A program made the translations under genes and the position numbers. A DNA stretch of 64,000 nt from Gemmatimonadaceae bacterium (GTDB lineage Bacteria > Gemmatimonadota > Gemmatimonadetes > Gemmatimonadales > Gemmatimonadaceae), in the NCBI GenBank assembly GCA_020851455.1, contig JADZCT010000034.1:65200-129199 (forward strand). Reading direction: 5' to 3'. This document shows positions 22,833 through 35,329 of the stretch, one piece after another. Positions within the stretch are counted from its first letter, which is position 1. Each line of letters opens with the position of its first letter. Below the pieces are notes generated by a model. That model saw only the letters and a list, made by a program, of their open reading frames with translations, did no database searches and had not been told where the DNA came from.

Positions 22833-23194
22833 GCTCTGGCGCATCGGGTTCACACCCTTTCTCCAGGCACTGCACGACCCGGCGGACTGCGCGCCGGCAA
22901 ATATGGGCTCGCCAACGGCCGCTGTATGGTCGCGCGAGGGGGCGATGGACCGCTCCGGTCGTTGACGCACGGCAGCAACAGTGGGCCGCGCCGAGGTTCC
23001 CGAAAAGCAACGCAGGACAACCAGACGTTCGGGACGGCCCGTGAATGCGGGGCCGGCACAAGAGTCCCGGGCGCGCCGTGGGTCCCCATCCGCGCACCAG
23101 TGGCGGCTGCACCCGGCGACAGCGGATGGACACCGATCCCCAGGGGGGATGCTGGTCCACCCGCGTTTGTGTTCCACCGAGGACGAACCTGACG
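22833..23194 (+). other. Long untranslated leader before fusA
   Basis: About 360 bases between the predicted transcription start and ATG 23195. Several G+C-rich self-complementary patches are visible, but I recognise no known leader or riboswitch. A frame open at 22926-23192 that ends just before fusA lacks a ribosome site and looks like chance. Confidence 0.45.
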
Positions 23195-25375
<2,181 letters not shown>

Positions 25376-25451
25376 CGGCAGCGCAGGGCAGCAACGGCAG
25401 CAGTCTCACTTTCCACATACAGTCACCACCGCAACACAAGGAAGCGATCCA

Positions 25452-26654
<1,203 letters not shown>

Positions 26655-26693
26655 GCACAACGGCGAAGATTCAGGGATTTGCGAGGCAAAACC

Positions 26694-27002
26694 ATGGCCG
26701 GTAGAATCAGAATTCGACTCAAGGCATTCGACCACGCGGTGATTGACCAGGCCGCTGGCGACATCGTGCGCACCGCGGAGAAGACCGGGGCGCAGGTGTC
26801 GGGGCCGATCCCGTTGCCGACGAAGACGCAGCGCTGGACGGTGCTGCGGTCGCCGCACGTGGACAAGAAGTCCCGCGAGCAGTTCGAGCTCAAGACGCAC
26901 AAGCGCGTCATTGACATCCTCGATTCGCGCGCCCAGACGGTTGACGCCCTCACGAAGCTGGACCTGCCGGCGGGCGTGGACGTTGAAATCAAGGTGGAAT
27001 AG
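26694..27002 (+). CDS. rpsJ: 30S ribosomal protein S10 (NusE)
   Basis: 102 residues. [17 protein letters not shown] and the loop [20 protein letters not shown] are the family core; the protein also binds NusB/NusG in antitermination. ATG 26694 gives the usual [10 protein letters not shown] start; an earlier in-frame ATG adds five unrelated residues. It opens the S10 gene order and is three bases from rplC. Confidence 0.98.
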   Translation: MAGRIRIRLKAFDHAVIDQAAGDIVRTAEKTGAQVSGPIPLPTKTQRWTVLRSPHVDKKSREQFELKTHKRVIDILDSRAQTVDALTKLDLPAGVDVEIKVE

Positions 27003-27005
27003 GCC

Positions 27006-27689
27006 ATGATCGGCATCATCGGTCGCAAGCTGGGGATGACCCAGATATTCAACGAGGCGGGGCAACAGGTGCCCGTGACGGTCGTCGAGGCGGAGCCGAA
27101 TCCGGTCACTAAGGTCGTGACGAAGGATGCGGCCGGTTTCGCGGCGGTGGAGCTTGGCCTCGGCACGCAGCGGCTTGCCCGCGAGGGCAAGAAGGGCGAG
27201 CGTACGCCGCGCGGCTCGCGCGCTGCCAAGGCGGAGGTGGCGCACGCCGCCAAGGCCGGGCTCGGGGCGCCGCCGGAAGTGCTGCGTTCGTTCCGGCTGG
27301 ACGACGCACCGGGCAAGAATCCCGAGGTTCCGTCGTACAGCGTGGGCGACAGGGTGAGCGTCGGGATCTTCCAGCCCGGCGAGACGGTGAAGGTCACCGG
27401 CACGAGCAAGGGCCGCGGCTTCCAGGGAATGGTGAAACGGCACTACGCAGGCGGCGGTCCAAACACGCACGGCAACACGAAGCACCGGCGCCCGGGTTCG
27501 ATTGGCGCTGGCACTGATCCGTCGCGCGTGATCAAGGGCAAGCGGATGCCGGGCCGCTACGGCGGCACGCGGCACACGCAGACCCACCTCCGCGTCGAGA
27601 AGGTGGACGCTGAGCGCAACCTCATCTATATCCGCGGATCGGTGGCGGGCCCGAAGAACGGGATCGTCCTCGTACGCAAGCAGGGCTGA
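27006..27689 (+). CDS. rplC: 50S ribosomal protein L3
   Basis: 227 residues. [20 protein letters not shown] at the N-terminus and [16 protein letters not shown]...[13 protein letters not shown] in the extension that reaches the peptidyl-transferase centre, with the Gln in [10 protein letters not shown] that is methylated by PrmB in E. coli. Internal residues 55-80 are Lys/Ala/Arg-rich. The TGA stop overlaps an ATG of the next frame. Confidence 0.97.
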   Translation: MIGIIGRKLGMTQIFNEAGQQVPVTVVEAEPNPVTKVVTKDAAGFAAVELGLGTQRLAREGKKGERTPRGSRAAKAEVAHAAKAGLGAPPEVLRSFRLDDAPGKNPEVPSYSVGDRVSVGIFQPGETVKVTGTSKGRGFQGMVKRHYAGGGPNTHGNTKHRRPGSIGAGTDPSRVIKGKRMPGRYGGTRHTQTHLRVEKVDAERNLIYIRGSVAGPKNGIVLVRKQG

Positions 27690-27700
27690 TGGAGAACTCC

Positions 27701-28537
27701 ATGGCCGACGCACCGACGATCCAGGCATCGGCATTCACGGCCCAGGGCACGCCGCGCGAGCACGTGCAACTGCCGGTCGAGACGTTCGACGGTACCGTGA
27801 ACATGCCGGCGATGCACCTCGCCGTTAAGGCGTTCCTCGCCAACCAGCGCCAGGGGACGCACGCGACCAAGACCCGCCGCTGGGTGGTGGGCGGCAACCA
27901 GAAGCCGTGGCGGCAGAAGGGGACCGGGCGCGCGCGCCAGGGTTCTACCCGCGCGCCGAACTGGCCGGGCGGCGGCTCGGTCTTCGGGCCGCAGCCGCGC
28001 GGTTACAGGCAGGCGCTGCCGCGGCAGGCGAAGGCGCTTGCGCGCAAGAGCGCGCTCAACGCGCGCGCCGGCGAGGGCGCCCTGCGCGTGATTGACGCTT
28101 TCCAGTACGACGCCCCCAGGACGTCGCGTCTCGCGCAGATGCTCGCGCGGCTCGACGTGGCGCACAAGAAGGTCCTCATCCTCACCGACGGCCTGAAGGA
28201 CAATGTGTTCAAGTCCGGCAGGAACCTGCCGAACGTGCACGTGATGCCGTACGGCGACACGTCGGCGTTCCACGTGCTATGGTCGGACGTGGTGCTCGTG
28301 GAGTCTGGCGCGCTTGGGGCCGCGCTGGCGCCGGTGGCCGAGAAGGAAGCCGGGAAGGTGAAGGTGGTGAAGAAGAAGGCATCGGCGAAGGCGGCCGCCA
28401 AGGCCCCGGCCACGAAGGCCGCGACGAAGAAGTCGGCCGCGAAGAAGCCGGCCGCGAAGAAGCCGGCCGCGAAGAAGCCGGCCGCGAAGACCGCGGCGCC
28501 GAAGAAGAAGGCGGCGCCGAAGAAGAAGGGGACGTAA
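27701..28537 (+). CDS. rplD: 50S ribosomal protein L4 with a Lys/Ala-rich C-terminal tail
   Basis: 278 residues, about 60-70 more than usual. The core contains the internal loop [20 protein letters not shown] and [16 protein letters not shown] that lines the exit tunnel, and is complete to about residue 215. From about residue 219 the protein is a histone H1-like tail of Lys, Ala and Pro with repeats of AAKKP. In E. coli L4 also represses the S10 operon. ATG 27701 is preferred to ATG 27689 because GGAGA lies five bases before it. Confidence 0.95.
   Translation: MADAPTIQASAFTAQGTPREHVQLPVETFDGTVNMPAMHLAVKAFLANQRQGTHATKTRRWVVGGNQKPWRQKGTGRARQGSTRAPNWPGGGSVFGPQPRGYRQALPRQAKALARKSALNARAGEGALRVIDAFQYDAPRTSRLAQMLARLDVAHKKVLILTDGLKDNVFKSGRNLPNVHVMPYGDTSAFHVLWSDVVLVESGALGAALAPVAEKEAGKVKVVKKKASAKAAAKAPATKAATKKSAAKKPAAKKPAAKKPAAKTAAPKKKAAPKKKGT
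28436..28480 (+). repeat. Three 15-base tandem repeats in the rplD tail
   Basis: Three identical copies of GCCGCGAAGAAGCCG (28436-28450, 28451-28465, 28466-28480) encoding AAKKP, followed by a partial copy. Exact DNA identity suggests recent slippage or unequal exchange. Confidence 0.9.
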
Positions 28538-28540
28538 GAG

Positions 28541-28828
28541 ATGCCGACGCTTACGCGTGCCATCGTGCGACCGATCGTCACCGAGAAGACCTCGGCGGCG
28601 TACCAGGATCGCCAGGAATACACGTTCGAGGTTCATCCGCAGGCAAACAAGGCGGCGATTCGCCAGGCCATCGAGACGCTGTTCGGCGTGAAGGTGACCG
28701 GCGTCTGGACGTCGCAGCAGCGGGGCAAGCTGCGCCGGATGGGCGGCAAGGCCGGGCTGCGACCGCGCTGGAAGAAGGCAATCGTGAAGCTCCGCGCGGG
28801 CGACACGATCGAGATCTTCGAGGGCTGA
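28541..28828 (+). CDS. rplW: 50S ribosomal protein L23
   Basis: 95 residues. [13 protein letters not shown] at the N-terminus, [23 protein letters not shown] in the middle and [18 protein letters not shown] at the end are all typical. L23 lies at the exit-tunnel mouth and docks trigger factor and SRP. It starts three bases after the rplD stop; rplB follows after ten bases. Confidence 0.97.
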   Translation: MPTLTRAIVRPIVTEKTSAAYQDRQEYTFEVHPQANKAAIRQAIETLFGVKVTGVWTSQQRGKLRRMGGKAGLRPRWKKAIVKLRAGDTIEIFEG

Positions 28829-28838
28829 GGAAGACGAC

Positions 28839-29669
28839 ATGAGCATTCGCCAGTTCAAGCCAGTCACCAAGAGCTCGCGGTTCCGGTCGGTGCCCGGGAA
28901 CGAGGTGATTACGCGTTCGACGCCGGAGAAGTCGCTTCTCGAGCCGCTCAAGCGGAGCGGCGGGCGCGACAACCATGGGCACATCTCGATGCGTCGCATC
29001 GGCGGCGGACACAAGCGCATGTACCGCGTGATTGACTTCAAGCGGAACAAGTTCGGCGTCGTGGGGACGGTGAAGGAGGTCGAGTACGACCCGAACCGCT
29101 CGGCGCGCATCGCGCTCATCGAGTACGCCGACGGCGAGAAGCGCTATATCCTGCATCCGCACGGGCTGGCGCAGGGCGACAAGGTGGTGTCCGGCCCCGG
29201 GTCGGACGTCCGGACCGGAAACGCGATGCCGCTCAAGGAAGTGCCGCTGGGCACCGACGTGCACAACGTCGAGCTCGTGCGCGGAAAGGGCGGGCAGATG
29301 GCGCGCAGTGCCGGGACCAGTCTCCAGGTCGTGGCGAAGGAAGGCGACTACGTGACCCTTCGGATGGCCAGCACGGAGATGCGGCTGGTGCACGGCGAGT
29401 GTCTTGCGACGATCGGCACCGTTGGCAACCCGGAGCACGAACTGCTCTCGTGGGGCAAGGCCGGCCGGACGCGCTGGGAAGGGCGTCGCCCGAAGGTTCG
29501 CGGCGAAGTGATGAACCCGGTGGATCACCCGCACGGCGGCCGCACGCGCGGCGGCCGGAACGTGGTGAGCCCCTGGGGCAAGAAGGAAGGCGTGAAGACG
29601 CGCGACACGAAGAAGCCGTCGCAGCGCCTCATCGTGCGCGGCCTCAAGCGCGGCAAGGCGACGAAGTAG
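28839..29669 (+). CDS. rplB: 50S ribosomal protein L2
   Basis: 276 residues, full length. [18 protein letters not shown]-type segment (here [19 protein letters not shown]) at residues 45-65 and the C-terminal [20 protein letters not shown] containing the conserved His near the peptidyl-transferase centre. C-terminus is the usual Lys/Arg-rich rRNA-binding tail. Confidence 0.98.
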   Translation: MSIRQFKPVTKSSRFRSVPGNEVITRSTPEKSLLEPLKRSGGRDNHGHISMRRIGGGHKRMYRVIDFKRNKFGVVGTVKEVEYDPNRSARIALIEYADGEKRYILHPHGLAQGDKVVSGPGSDVRTGNAMPLKEVPLGTDVHNVELVRGKGGQMARSAGTSLQVVAKEGDYVTLRMASTEMRLVHGECLATIGTVGNPEHELLSWGKAGRTRWEGRRPKVRGEVMNPVDHPHGGRTRGGRNVVSPWGKKEGVKTRDTKKPSQRLIVRGLKRGKATK

Positions 29670-29700
29670 GCGTCGGCGAAACTCAATCCGGATAGCAACG

Positions 29701-30078
29701 ATGGCACGTTCCGTAAAGAAGGGTCCGTACGTCCAGGACAGCCTCCGAAAGCGGGTTGATGCGATGAACTCGCGCAACGAGAAGAAGGTCGTGAAGACAT
29801 GGTCTCGCGCGAGCACTGTGCTGCCCGACTTCGTGGGGCACACGTTCGCTGTGCACAACGGCAACAAGTTCGTCCCGGTGTACGTGACCGAGAACATGGT
29901 CGGCCACAAGCTCGGCGAGTTTGCGCCCACGCGCACGTTCCGGGGCCACACGGCGGCCCGGGCCGCCGAGCCGGCGGCGGCGCCTTCGCCGGCTGCGGGG
30001 GTAGCGGCGCGCGCGGGGGCGGCTCCGGCGACGGACGCCAAGGCCAAGCCGGCTGCCGCGGCGAAGGGAGGGAAGTAG
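29701..30078 (+). CDS. rpsS: 30S ribosomal protein S19 with an Ala/Pro-rich tail
   Basis: 125 residues against about 90 in most bacteria. The S19 core ([16 protein letters not shown] to [17 protein letters not shown]) ends near residue 83. The remaining 40 residues are almost only Ala, Pro, Gly and Lys and are probably disordered. S19 pairs with S13 in the head of the small subunit. It lies 31 bases after rplB and three bases before rplV. Confidence 0.96.
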   Translation: MARSVKKGPYVQDSLRKRVDAMNSRNEKKVVKTWSRASTVLPDFVGHTFAVHNGNKFVPVYVTENMVGHKLGEFAPTRTFRGHTAARAAEPAAAPSPAAGVAARAGAAPATDAKAKPAAAAKGGK

Positions 30079-30081
30079 GCA

Positions 30082-30453
30082 ATGACGGAATCGCGCGCGA
30101 TCCAGCGGACGACGCGGCAGTCGCCCTACAAGATGCGACTCGTGATTGACCAGGTGCGCGGCATGCGCGTGAACGACGCGCTTGCGCTGCTCCGGTTCAG
30201 CAAGAAGCATGCGGCGAAGCAGATCGAGGCAGTGCTCAGGAGCGCGGTGGCGAATGCCGAGCAGGCGGCTCGCGGCGCCAACGCGTCACTCGACGTGGAC
30301 GACCTCGTGATAACCACGGCGCTGGTCAACGAGGGGCCGAAGCTCAAGAGGTTCATGCCGGCGGCGATGGGGCGGGCGACGCCAATCAAGAAGCGCACGA
30401 GCCACGTGGAGATTGCCGTGGCCGACAGCAGGAAGAGGAGAAAGGGACGCTAA
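30082..30453 (+). CDS. rplV: 50S ribosomal protein L22
   Basis: 123 residues. [20 protein letters not shown] at the start, [20 protein letters not shown] in the middle and the tunnel hairpin [18 protein letters not shown]. The region is the macrolide-constriction loop and shows no unusual insertion. The TAA stop is one base before the rpsC start. Confidence 0.97.
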   Translation: MTESRAIQRTTRQSPYKMRLVIDQVRGMRVNDALALLRFSKKHAAKQIEAVLRSAVANAEQAARGANASLDVDDLVITTALVNEGPKLKRFMPAAMGRATPIKKRTSHVEIAVADSRKRRKGR

Positions 30454-30454
30454 C

Positions 30455-31117
30455 ATGGGACAGAAGACCAATCCGATCGGCGTCCGGCTGGGCGTTTCGA
30501 AGCAGTGGCGTTCGCGCTGGCACGCCAGCAAGAAGGATTTTCCCGCGCTGCTGAAGGAAGACGAACTCCTGCGCAAGTACCTCAAGGCGCGCCTTGCGGG
30601 CGCGGCCATCTCGGACATCGGGATTGACCGCAAGCCCGGGAAGGTCGTCGTGACGATCCACACCGGCAGGCCGGGCGTGGTGATCGGGAAGAAGGGGCAG
30701 AGCGTCGAGGAGCTCAAGAACGAGCTCCAGCAGCTTACCGGCAAGGACGTCGGAGTGAACGTCGAGGAGATCAAGCGGCCCGAGGTCGAGGCGCAGCTGG
30801 TAGCCGACAACATCGCGGCGCAGCTCGCGCAGCGCATCTCGTTCCGGCGCGCGATGAAGCGCGCGGTGCAGAGCGCGATGCGGATGGGCGCCGGCGGGAT
30901 CAAGGTGAAGTGCGGCGGCCGCCTGGGCGGCGCGGAGATCGCGCGCGTAGAGGGGTACCACGAGGGACGCGTGCCGCTGCACACGCTGCGCGCCGACATT
31001 GACTACGCGACGAGCACGGCGAAGACCACCTTCGGCACGATCGGGGTGAAGGTCTGGATCTTCAAGGGCGAGGTGGTCGAGGACCGCCGCGGCAAGACGT
31101 ACTCGACGGACGCGTAG
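30455..31117 (+). CDS. rpsC: 30S ribosomal protein S3
   Basis: 220 residues. [14 protein letters not shown] is the standard start at ATG 30455. The KH domain carries [18 protein letters not shown]; the C-terminal domain has [20 protein letters not shown] and ends soon after VWIFKGEV. S3 lines the mRNA entry tunnel. A 62-base gap follows, larger than most in this cluster. Confidence 0.98.
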   Translation: MGQKTNPIGVRLGVSKQWRSRWHASKKDFPALLKEDELLRKYLKARLAGAAISDIGIDRKPGKVVVTIHTGRPGVVIGKKGQSVEELKNELQQLTGKDVGVNVEEIKRPEVEAQLVADNIAAQLAQRISFRRAMKRAVQSAMRMGAGGIKVKCGGRLGGAEIARVEGYHEGRVPLHTLRADIDYATSTAKTTFGTIGVKVWIFKGEVVEDRRGKTYSTDA

Positions 31118-31179
31118 CGTCCCCGGGGGCAGGCAGCAGGCAACCGATGCACCGAATGCAGAGAATCCGAGGCTGATAG

Positions 31180-31602
31180 ATGCTGGCACCGAAGCGCGTA
31201 AAATTCCGCAAGATGTTCAAGGGCCGCACCCGGGGGCTTGCTACCCGAGGGAGCAGCGTGTCGTTCGGCAATTACGGCCTTCAGGCCCTGGAGCCCGGCT
31301 GGGTGACGGCGCGCCAGATCGAAGCGGCCCGGGTGGCGCTCACGCGCCACATCAAGCGTGGCGGCAAGGTCTGGATCCGTGTGTTCCCCGACAAGCCGAT
31401 CACGAAGAAGCCAGCCGAAACCCGCATGGGCAAGGGCAAGGGCTCGCCCGAGCAGTGGGTCGCCGTGGTGAAGCCGGGCCGAGTGATGTTCGAGATCGAG
31501 GGCGTCGAGAAGGCGCTGGCCGAGAGGGCGATGCTCCTGGCGGCTGCGAAGATCGGGCTCAGGACGAAGTTCGTCTCGCGTGAGGAGGCGCACACCGAAT
31601 GA
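31180..31602 (+). CDS. rplP: 50S ribosomal protein L16
   Basis: 140 residues. [19 protein letters not shown] at the start and [20 protein letters not shown] in the loop close to the A site; the Arg modified in some bacteria lies in this stretch. ATG 31180 has a weak upstream site. The end overlaps the rpmC start (ATGA). Confidence 0.98.
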   Translation: MLAPKRVKFRKMFKGRTRGLATRGSSVSFGNYGLQALEPGWVTARQIEAARVALTRHIKRGGKVWIRVFPDKPITKKPAETRMGKGKGSPEQWVAVVKPGRVMFEIEGVEKALAERAMLLAAAKIGLRTKFVSREEAHTE

Positions 31603-31805
31603 AGGCAACGCAGATCCGCGAGCTGAGCAGGGACGAGATCGTGGCGCGCGTGGGCGAGTTGGAACGGGAGCGGTTCAACCTCCGGTTCCGGTCGGGCACG
31701 CAGCCCCTCGATGACCCACTCCGCCTGCGCGTCGTGAGGCGTGAGCTGGCGCGGCTCAAGACTGTATTGCGCGAGAAGGCAACCGCGCGGACGGGAGGCA
31801 AGTAA
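31599..31805 (+). CDS. rpmC: 50S ribosomal protein L29
   Basis: 68 residues, two antiparallel helices: [20 protein letters not shown] and [20 protein letters not shown]. It binds near the tunnel exit next to L23. Start overlaps the rplP stop by four bases; rpsQ begins three bases after its stop. Confidence 0.95.
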   Translation: MKATQIRELSRDEIVARVGELERERFNLRFRSGTQPLDDPLRLRVVRRELARLKTVLREKATARTGGK

Positions 31806-31808
31806 CCG

Positions 31809-32090
31809 ATGGCAGACGCAGCGAAGGCAACGGCCGGAGCCCGGGCGGCGCGCAAGGTGCGTACCGGGTTGGTCGTGAGCGACAAGATGCAGAAGACCGT
31901 GGTCGTGGCAATCGAGCGCCGCGTGCAGCACCGCGTGTACGGCAAGATGCTGACGCGCACGACGCACCTGAAGGCGCACGACGAGCAGAACACGGCCAAG
32001 GCGGGCGACACGGTGCGGGTGATGGAGACGCGACCGATGTCCAGGGACAAGCGGTGGCGCGTGGTCGAGATCGTCGAGCGCGCGAAGTAG
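31809..32090 (+). CDS. rpsQ: 30S ribosomal protein S17
   Basis: 93 residues. OB-fold with [20 protein letters not shown] and [16 protein letters not shown]. The first 17 residues are Ala-rich and longer than in E. coli. Primary 16S-binding protein of the body of the small subunit. Confidence 0.97.
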   Translation: MADAAKATAGARAARKVRTGLVVSDKMQKTVVVAIERRVQHRVYGKMLTRTTHLKAHDEQNTAKAGDTVRVMETRPMSRDKRWRVVEIVERAK

Positions 32091-32109
32091 TGATACCGGA
32101 GACTTTGCA

Positions 32110-32478
32110 ATGATTCAGCAGGAATCCATGGTACGGGTGGCGGACAACAGCGGCGCCAAGCGCGCGCTGGTGATCCGCGTGCTCGGAGGCACTCGTCGGC
32201 GCTACGCAGGCCTGGGCGACGTCGTAATCGTCGCCGTGAAGGATGCGCTGCCCAACGGCGCCGTGAAGAAGTCGGAGGTGGCGAGGGCCGTCGTGGTGCG
32301 CACCGTCAAGGAGACGCGCCGCAAGGACGGGAGCTACATCCGGTTCGACGAGAATGCGGTGGTCATCATCAGCGATAACGGCGAGCCGCGCGCGACGCGC
32401 ATCTTCGGGCCGGTGGCCCGTGAGCTTCGCGAGAAGAAGTACATGAAGATCGTGTCGCTGGCGCCGGAGGTCATCTAG
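32110..32478 (+). CDS. rplN: 50S ribosomal protein L14
   Basis: 122 residues, standard. [20 protein letters not shown] and the [18 protein letters not shown] and [20 protein letters not shown] segments are diagnostic. It contacts the 30S subunit and is the target of the silencing factor RsfS. Begins 19 bases after rpsQ and ends one base before rplX. Confidence 0.98.
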   Translation: MIQQESMVRVADNSGAKRALVIRVLGGTRRRYAGLGDVVIVAVKDALPNGAVKKSEVARAVVVRTVKETRRKDGSYIRFDENAVVIISDNGEPRATRIFGPVARELREKKYMKIVSLAPEVI

Positions 32479-32479
32479 C

Positions 32480-32884
32480 ATGCGCATCCTGACTTTCCGC
32501 AAGACCGCGGGCTCGCGCTCGCGCACGCGGCACATCCGCAACGCAGAGCGCGAACCGCTCAACGTGGTGAAGGGCGACCGCGTGCGCGTGATGCGCGGCG
32601 ACGACAAGGGGAAGGAGGGCAAGGTGCTGCGGGTGTTCCCGAAGACGGGGCGCGTGACGATCGAGGGTGTGAACATCGTCAAGCGCCACCGGAAGGCGCG
32701 CCGCGCCGAGGAACAGTCGCAAATCATTGACATGCCGGCTCCGGTGCACGCGTCGAACGTGATGCTGCTGGATCCGAAGTCGGGCGAACCGACGCGGACC
32801 CGCACGCAGTTCGACTCGGATGGCACAAAGGAGCGGCTGAGCGTGAAGTCCGGGGACGCGATTCCGCGCCCCGCGGCCAAGTAG
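32480..32884 (+). CDS. rplX: 50S ribosomal protein L24
   Basis: 134 residues. The KOW motif is VVKGDRVRVMRGDDKGKEGK, followed by GVNIVKRHRKARR. The N-terminal 27 residues are Arg-rich and longer than usual; no internal ATG offers a shorter start before the KOW motif, so the extension is probably real. L24 starts assembly of the large subunit. Confidence 0.96.
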   Translation: MRILTFRKTAGSRSRTRHIRNAEREPLNVVKGDRVRVMRGDDKGKEGKVLRVFPKTGRVTIEGVNIVKRHRKARRAEEQSQIIDMPAPVHASNVMLLDPKSGEPTRTRTQFDSDGTKERLSVKSGDAIPRPAAK

Positions 32885-32910
32885 TCCTGCAGGGACCCTA
32901 CAGGTAACCG

Positions 32911-33618
32911 ATGATGGCAGACGCGAAGCAGGAGAAGAAGGGCAAGGGCGGCGGCCGCGAGGCCAAGGCCGGCAAGGGCGGCAAGGGGGCCAAGGGCGGC
33001 GGCCAGGCGGCGCCGCGCGAGCACGCGGGCGCAGCCCTGCCGGTGCCGAAGCCGCGCCTTCGCGCGCACTACCTCGAGGTGGTGCGCAAGGCACTCTCGG
33101 CGCGGTTCGGGTACGGCAACCCGCACCAGGTGCCGACGCTCCAGAAGATCGTCGTGAACGTCGGGCTCGCCGAGGCGATCAAGCAGCCGAAGCTGCTCGA
33201 CTCCGTGGTGGAAGAGCTGGCGATCATTACGGGACAGCGGCCGGTGAAGAAGCGGGCTGCCAAGTCAATCGCGAACTTTGGCCTGCGGGAAGGGCAGGAG
33301 ATCGGCGCGGCCGTGACGCTTCGCGGCGCGTTGATGTGGGAGTTCCTCGACCGGTTCATTTCGGTTGCCATCCCGCGCATTCGCGACTTTCGCGGGCTCA
33401 GTACGCGGTCGTTCGACGGCCGTGGCAACTACAGCCTCGGCATCAAGGAACAGATGATCTTCCCGGAGATCAACTACGACCAGGTCGAGCAGATCCACGG
33501 GATGGACATCACGTTCGTGACGTCGGCTACGAAGGACGAGCAGGCGCTTGCGCTGCTGCGGGAGCTTGGGATGCCGTTCCGCGGCGACGAGAAGCCTGTA
33601 GTGGTTCAGAACCAGTAA
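32911..33618 (+). CDS. rplE: 50S ribosomal protein L5 with a Gly/Lys-rich N-terminal extension
   Basis: 235 residues against about 180 in most bacteria. The L5 core begins near residue 48 ([14 protein letters not shown]) and contains [27 protein letters not shown] and [17 protein letters not shown]. The first 45 residues are Lys, Gly and Ala repeats ([12 protein letters not shown]) with no counterpart in typical L5. L5 binds 5S rRNA and the P-site tRNA. Start ATG 32911 or the next ATG at 32914. Confidence 0.95.
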   Translation: MMADAKQEKKGKGGGREAKAGKGGKGAKGGGQAAPREHAGAALPVPKPRLRAHYLEVVRKALSARFGYGNPHQVPTLQKIVVNVGLAEAIKQPKLLDSVVEELAIITGQRPVKKRAAKSIANFGLREGQEIGAAVTLRGALMWEFLDRFISVAIPRIRDFRGLSTRSFDGRGNYSLGIKEQMIFPEINYDQVEQIHGMDITFVTSATKDEQALALLRELGMPFRGDEKPVVVQNQ

Positions 33619-33633
33619 GAACCAGGGGATACG

Positions 33634-33939
33634 ATGGCGAAGAAGAGCAGCATCGAGAAGAATGAGCGCAGGAAGAAGCTGGCGGCCCGCTATGCGGCGA
33701 AGCGCGCCGCGCTGAAGGAGGTCGTCCGCAAGCCGTCGTCAACGGCGGAGGAGCGCCTCGCAGCTCAGGTCGCGCTTGCGAAGCTGCCGCGCAACTCGGC
33801 GCCCGAGCGCGTCCGGGGCCGGTGCTCGATGACAGGCCGTTCGCGCGGGACGATCCGCGAGTTCGGGCTTTCGCGAATCGCGTTCCGCGAGATGGCGCTG
33901 CAGGGCCTCATTCCAGGCGTCCGGAAGGCGAGCTGGTAG
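33634..33939 (+). CDS. rpsN: 30S ribosomal protein S14, long zinc-free type
   Basis: 101 residues. Only one Cys is present ([13 protein letters not shown]), so the four-Cys zinc site of the short S14 form is missing and this is the long zinc-independent form. The C-terminus [18 protein letters not shown] is typical. Note the contrast with the zinc-dependent L33 encoded at 6.0 kb. An 82-base gap follows before rpsH. Confidence 0.97.
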   Translation: MAKKSSIEKNERRKKLAARYAAKRAALKEVVRKPSSTAEERLAAQVALAKLPRNSAPERVRGRCSMTGRSRGTIREFGLSRIAFREMALQGLIPGVRKASW

Positions 33940-34021
33940 GCGGGCACAGGGTGGACAGACTTCAACATTCCTGCCGGTCCAGGGCTGCCCGCCCGGATAC
34001 CTCAGGAGCGAGACGAAACCG

Positions 34022-34423
34022 ATGAGCATGACCGATCCAGTAGCCGACATGTTGACGCGGATCCGCAATGCATGCGGATCGAAGCACCGCCGCGTGGACA
34101 TCCCGGCGTCCAAGTTGAAGCTCGAAATCGCACGCCTGCTGAAGGAGAACAACTTCATCCAGGACTTCCGCACCGTGTCCACGGACGACGGGCGGCAGGT
34201 GCTGCGCGTGGCGCTGAAGTACGCGCACGGCGGCCAGCCGGTGATTCGCGAACTGCAGCGCGTGTCCACGCCCGGCCTTCGCAGGTACGTCGGGGTCTCG
34301 GAAATCCCGCACGTACGCAACGGGTTGGGCGTCGCGATTCTCTCAACTTCCAGGGGCCTGATGACCGATCGCGAGGCGCGTCGGCAGGGCACCGGCGGCG
34401 AGCTCATCGCCGTGGTCTGGTAG
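34022..34423 (+). CDS. rpsH: 30S ribosomal protein S8
   Basis: 133 residues. MTDPVADMLTRIRNACGSKH and ISTSRGLMTDREAR-type C-terminus (here LSTSRGLMTDREARRQGTGG) are diagnostic. In E. coli S8 represses the spc operon. Two nearby ATGs (34022, 34028) are possible; the second gives the more usual start. Confidence 0.98.
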   Translation: MSMTDPVADMLTRIRNACGSKHRRVDIPASKLKLEIARLLKENNFIQDFRTVSTDDGRQVLRVALKYAHGGQPVIRELQRVSTPGLRRYVGVSEIPHVRNGLGVAILSTSRGLMTDREARRQGTGGELIAVVW

Positions 34424-34433
34424 GGAGGCGCCA

Positions 34434-34973
34434 ATGTCACGAATCGGAAAGCTCCCGGTTGGGATCCCGAAGGGCGTCACGGTGGCCGTGAACGGGCACC
34501 GCGTGTCCGTGAAGGGGCCCAGGGGCGAACTGCAGCGCACGCTGCACGAGGATGTCGGGGTGAAGGTCGAGGGCGAGCAGGTGCTCGTCACACGGCCGTC
34601 GGATGAGCCGAACCACAAGGCGCTGCATGGCCTCTCGCGCACCCTCATCCACAACATGGTAGAGGGCGTGACCAGGGGCTACAGCAAGCAGCTTGAGATC
34701 ACGGGCGTGGGTTACAAGGCGGAGCCGAAGCCGTTTGGGCTGGTGCTCTCGCTCGGGCTCTCGCACCAGATCGAGTACCGGGCGCCGGCGGGAATCAAGC
34801 TCACTGCGCCGCAGCCGACGCAGGTTGTGATCGAGGGCGCCGACAAGGAAGTGGTGGGGCAGGTGGCGGCCGAGTTGCGGTCGCTGCGTCCGCCCGAGCC
34901 GTACAAGGGCAAGGGCATCAAGTACGCCGGCGAGATCATTCGCCGGAAGGCCGGCAAGGCGGGAGCGAAGTAA
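34434..34973 (+). CDS. rplF: 50S ribosomal protein L6
   Basis: 179 residues. [20 protein letters not shown] at the start, the [19 protein letters not shown] stretch at the end. It sits near the sarcin-ricin loop. The last base of its stop is the first base of the rplR ATG (TAATG). Confidence 0.98.
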   Translation: MSRIGKLPVGIPKGVTVAVNGHRVSVKGPRGELQRTLHEDVGVKVEGEQVLVTRPSDEPNHKALHGLSRTLIHNMVEGVTRGYSKQLEITGVGYKAEPKPFGLVLSLGLSHQIEYRAPAGIKLTAPQPTQVVIEGADKEVVGQVAAELRSLRPPEPYKGKGIKYAGEIIRRKAGKAGAK

Positions 34974-35329
34974 TGCCAGGAGCACGCGTTCCATCAACAC
35001 GCGCGGGACTGCGCCAGCGGCGGCATCACCGCGTGCGCGCGAAGGTGACGGGCACGGCAGACCGGCCGCGGCTCGTCGTGTTCCGCTCCGAGAAACACAT
35101 CTACGCCCAGTTGGTTGACGATGCGGCCCGGAGGACGCTGTTCTCGGTGACCGACAACGGACTGGCTGGCAAGAAGGCGGAAAAGTCGGCGGCGGTGGGC
35201 AAGCTGGTGGCCGAGAAGGCGAAGGCCGCCGGGATAAGCAAAGTGGTATTCGACAGAGCCGGATACCGTTATCACGGCCGCGTGAAGGCGGTGGCCGATG
35301 GCGCCCGCGAAGGCGGGCTGGAGTTCTAA
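34973..35329 (+). CDS. rplR: 50S ribosomal protein L18
   Basis: 118 residues. [32 protein letters not shown] and the terminal [20 protein letters not shown] are typical. It binds 5S rRNA with L5. It overlaps its neighbours by one base on each side. Confidence 0.98.
   Translation: MPGARVPSTRAGLRQRRHHRVRAKVTGTADRPRLVVFRSEKHIYAQLVDDAARRTLFSVTDNGLAGKKAEKSAAVGKLVAEKAKAAGISKVVFDRAGYRYHGRVKAVADGAREGGLEF

Noticed and set aside
22926-23192. Plus-strand frame of 88 codons ending just before fusA
   Set aside because: No ribosome site, no family features and low-complexity content; it was considered as a leader peptide but nothing supports it.
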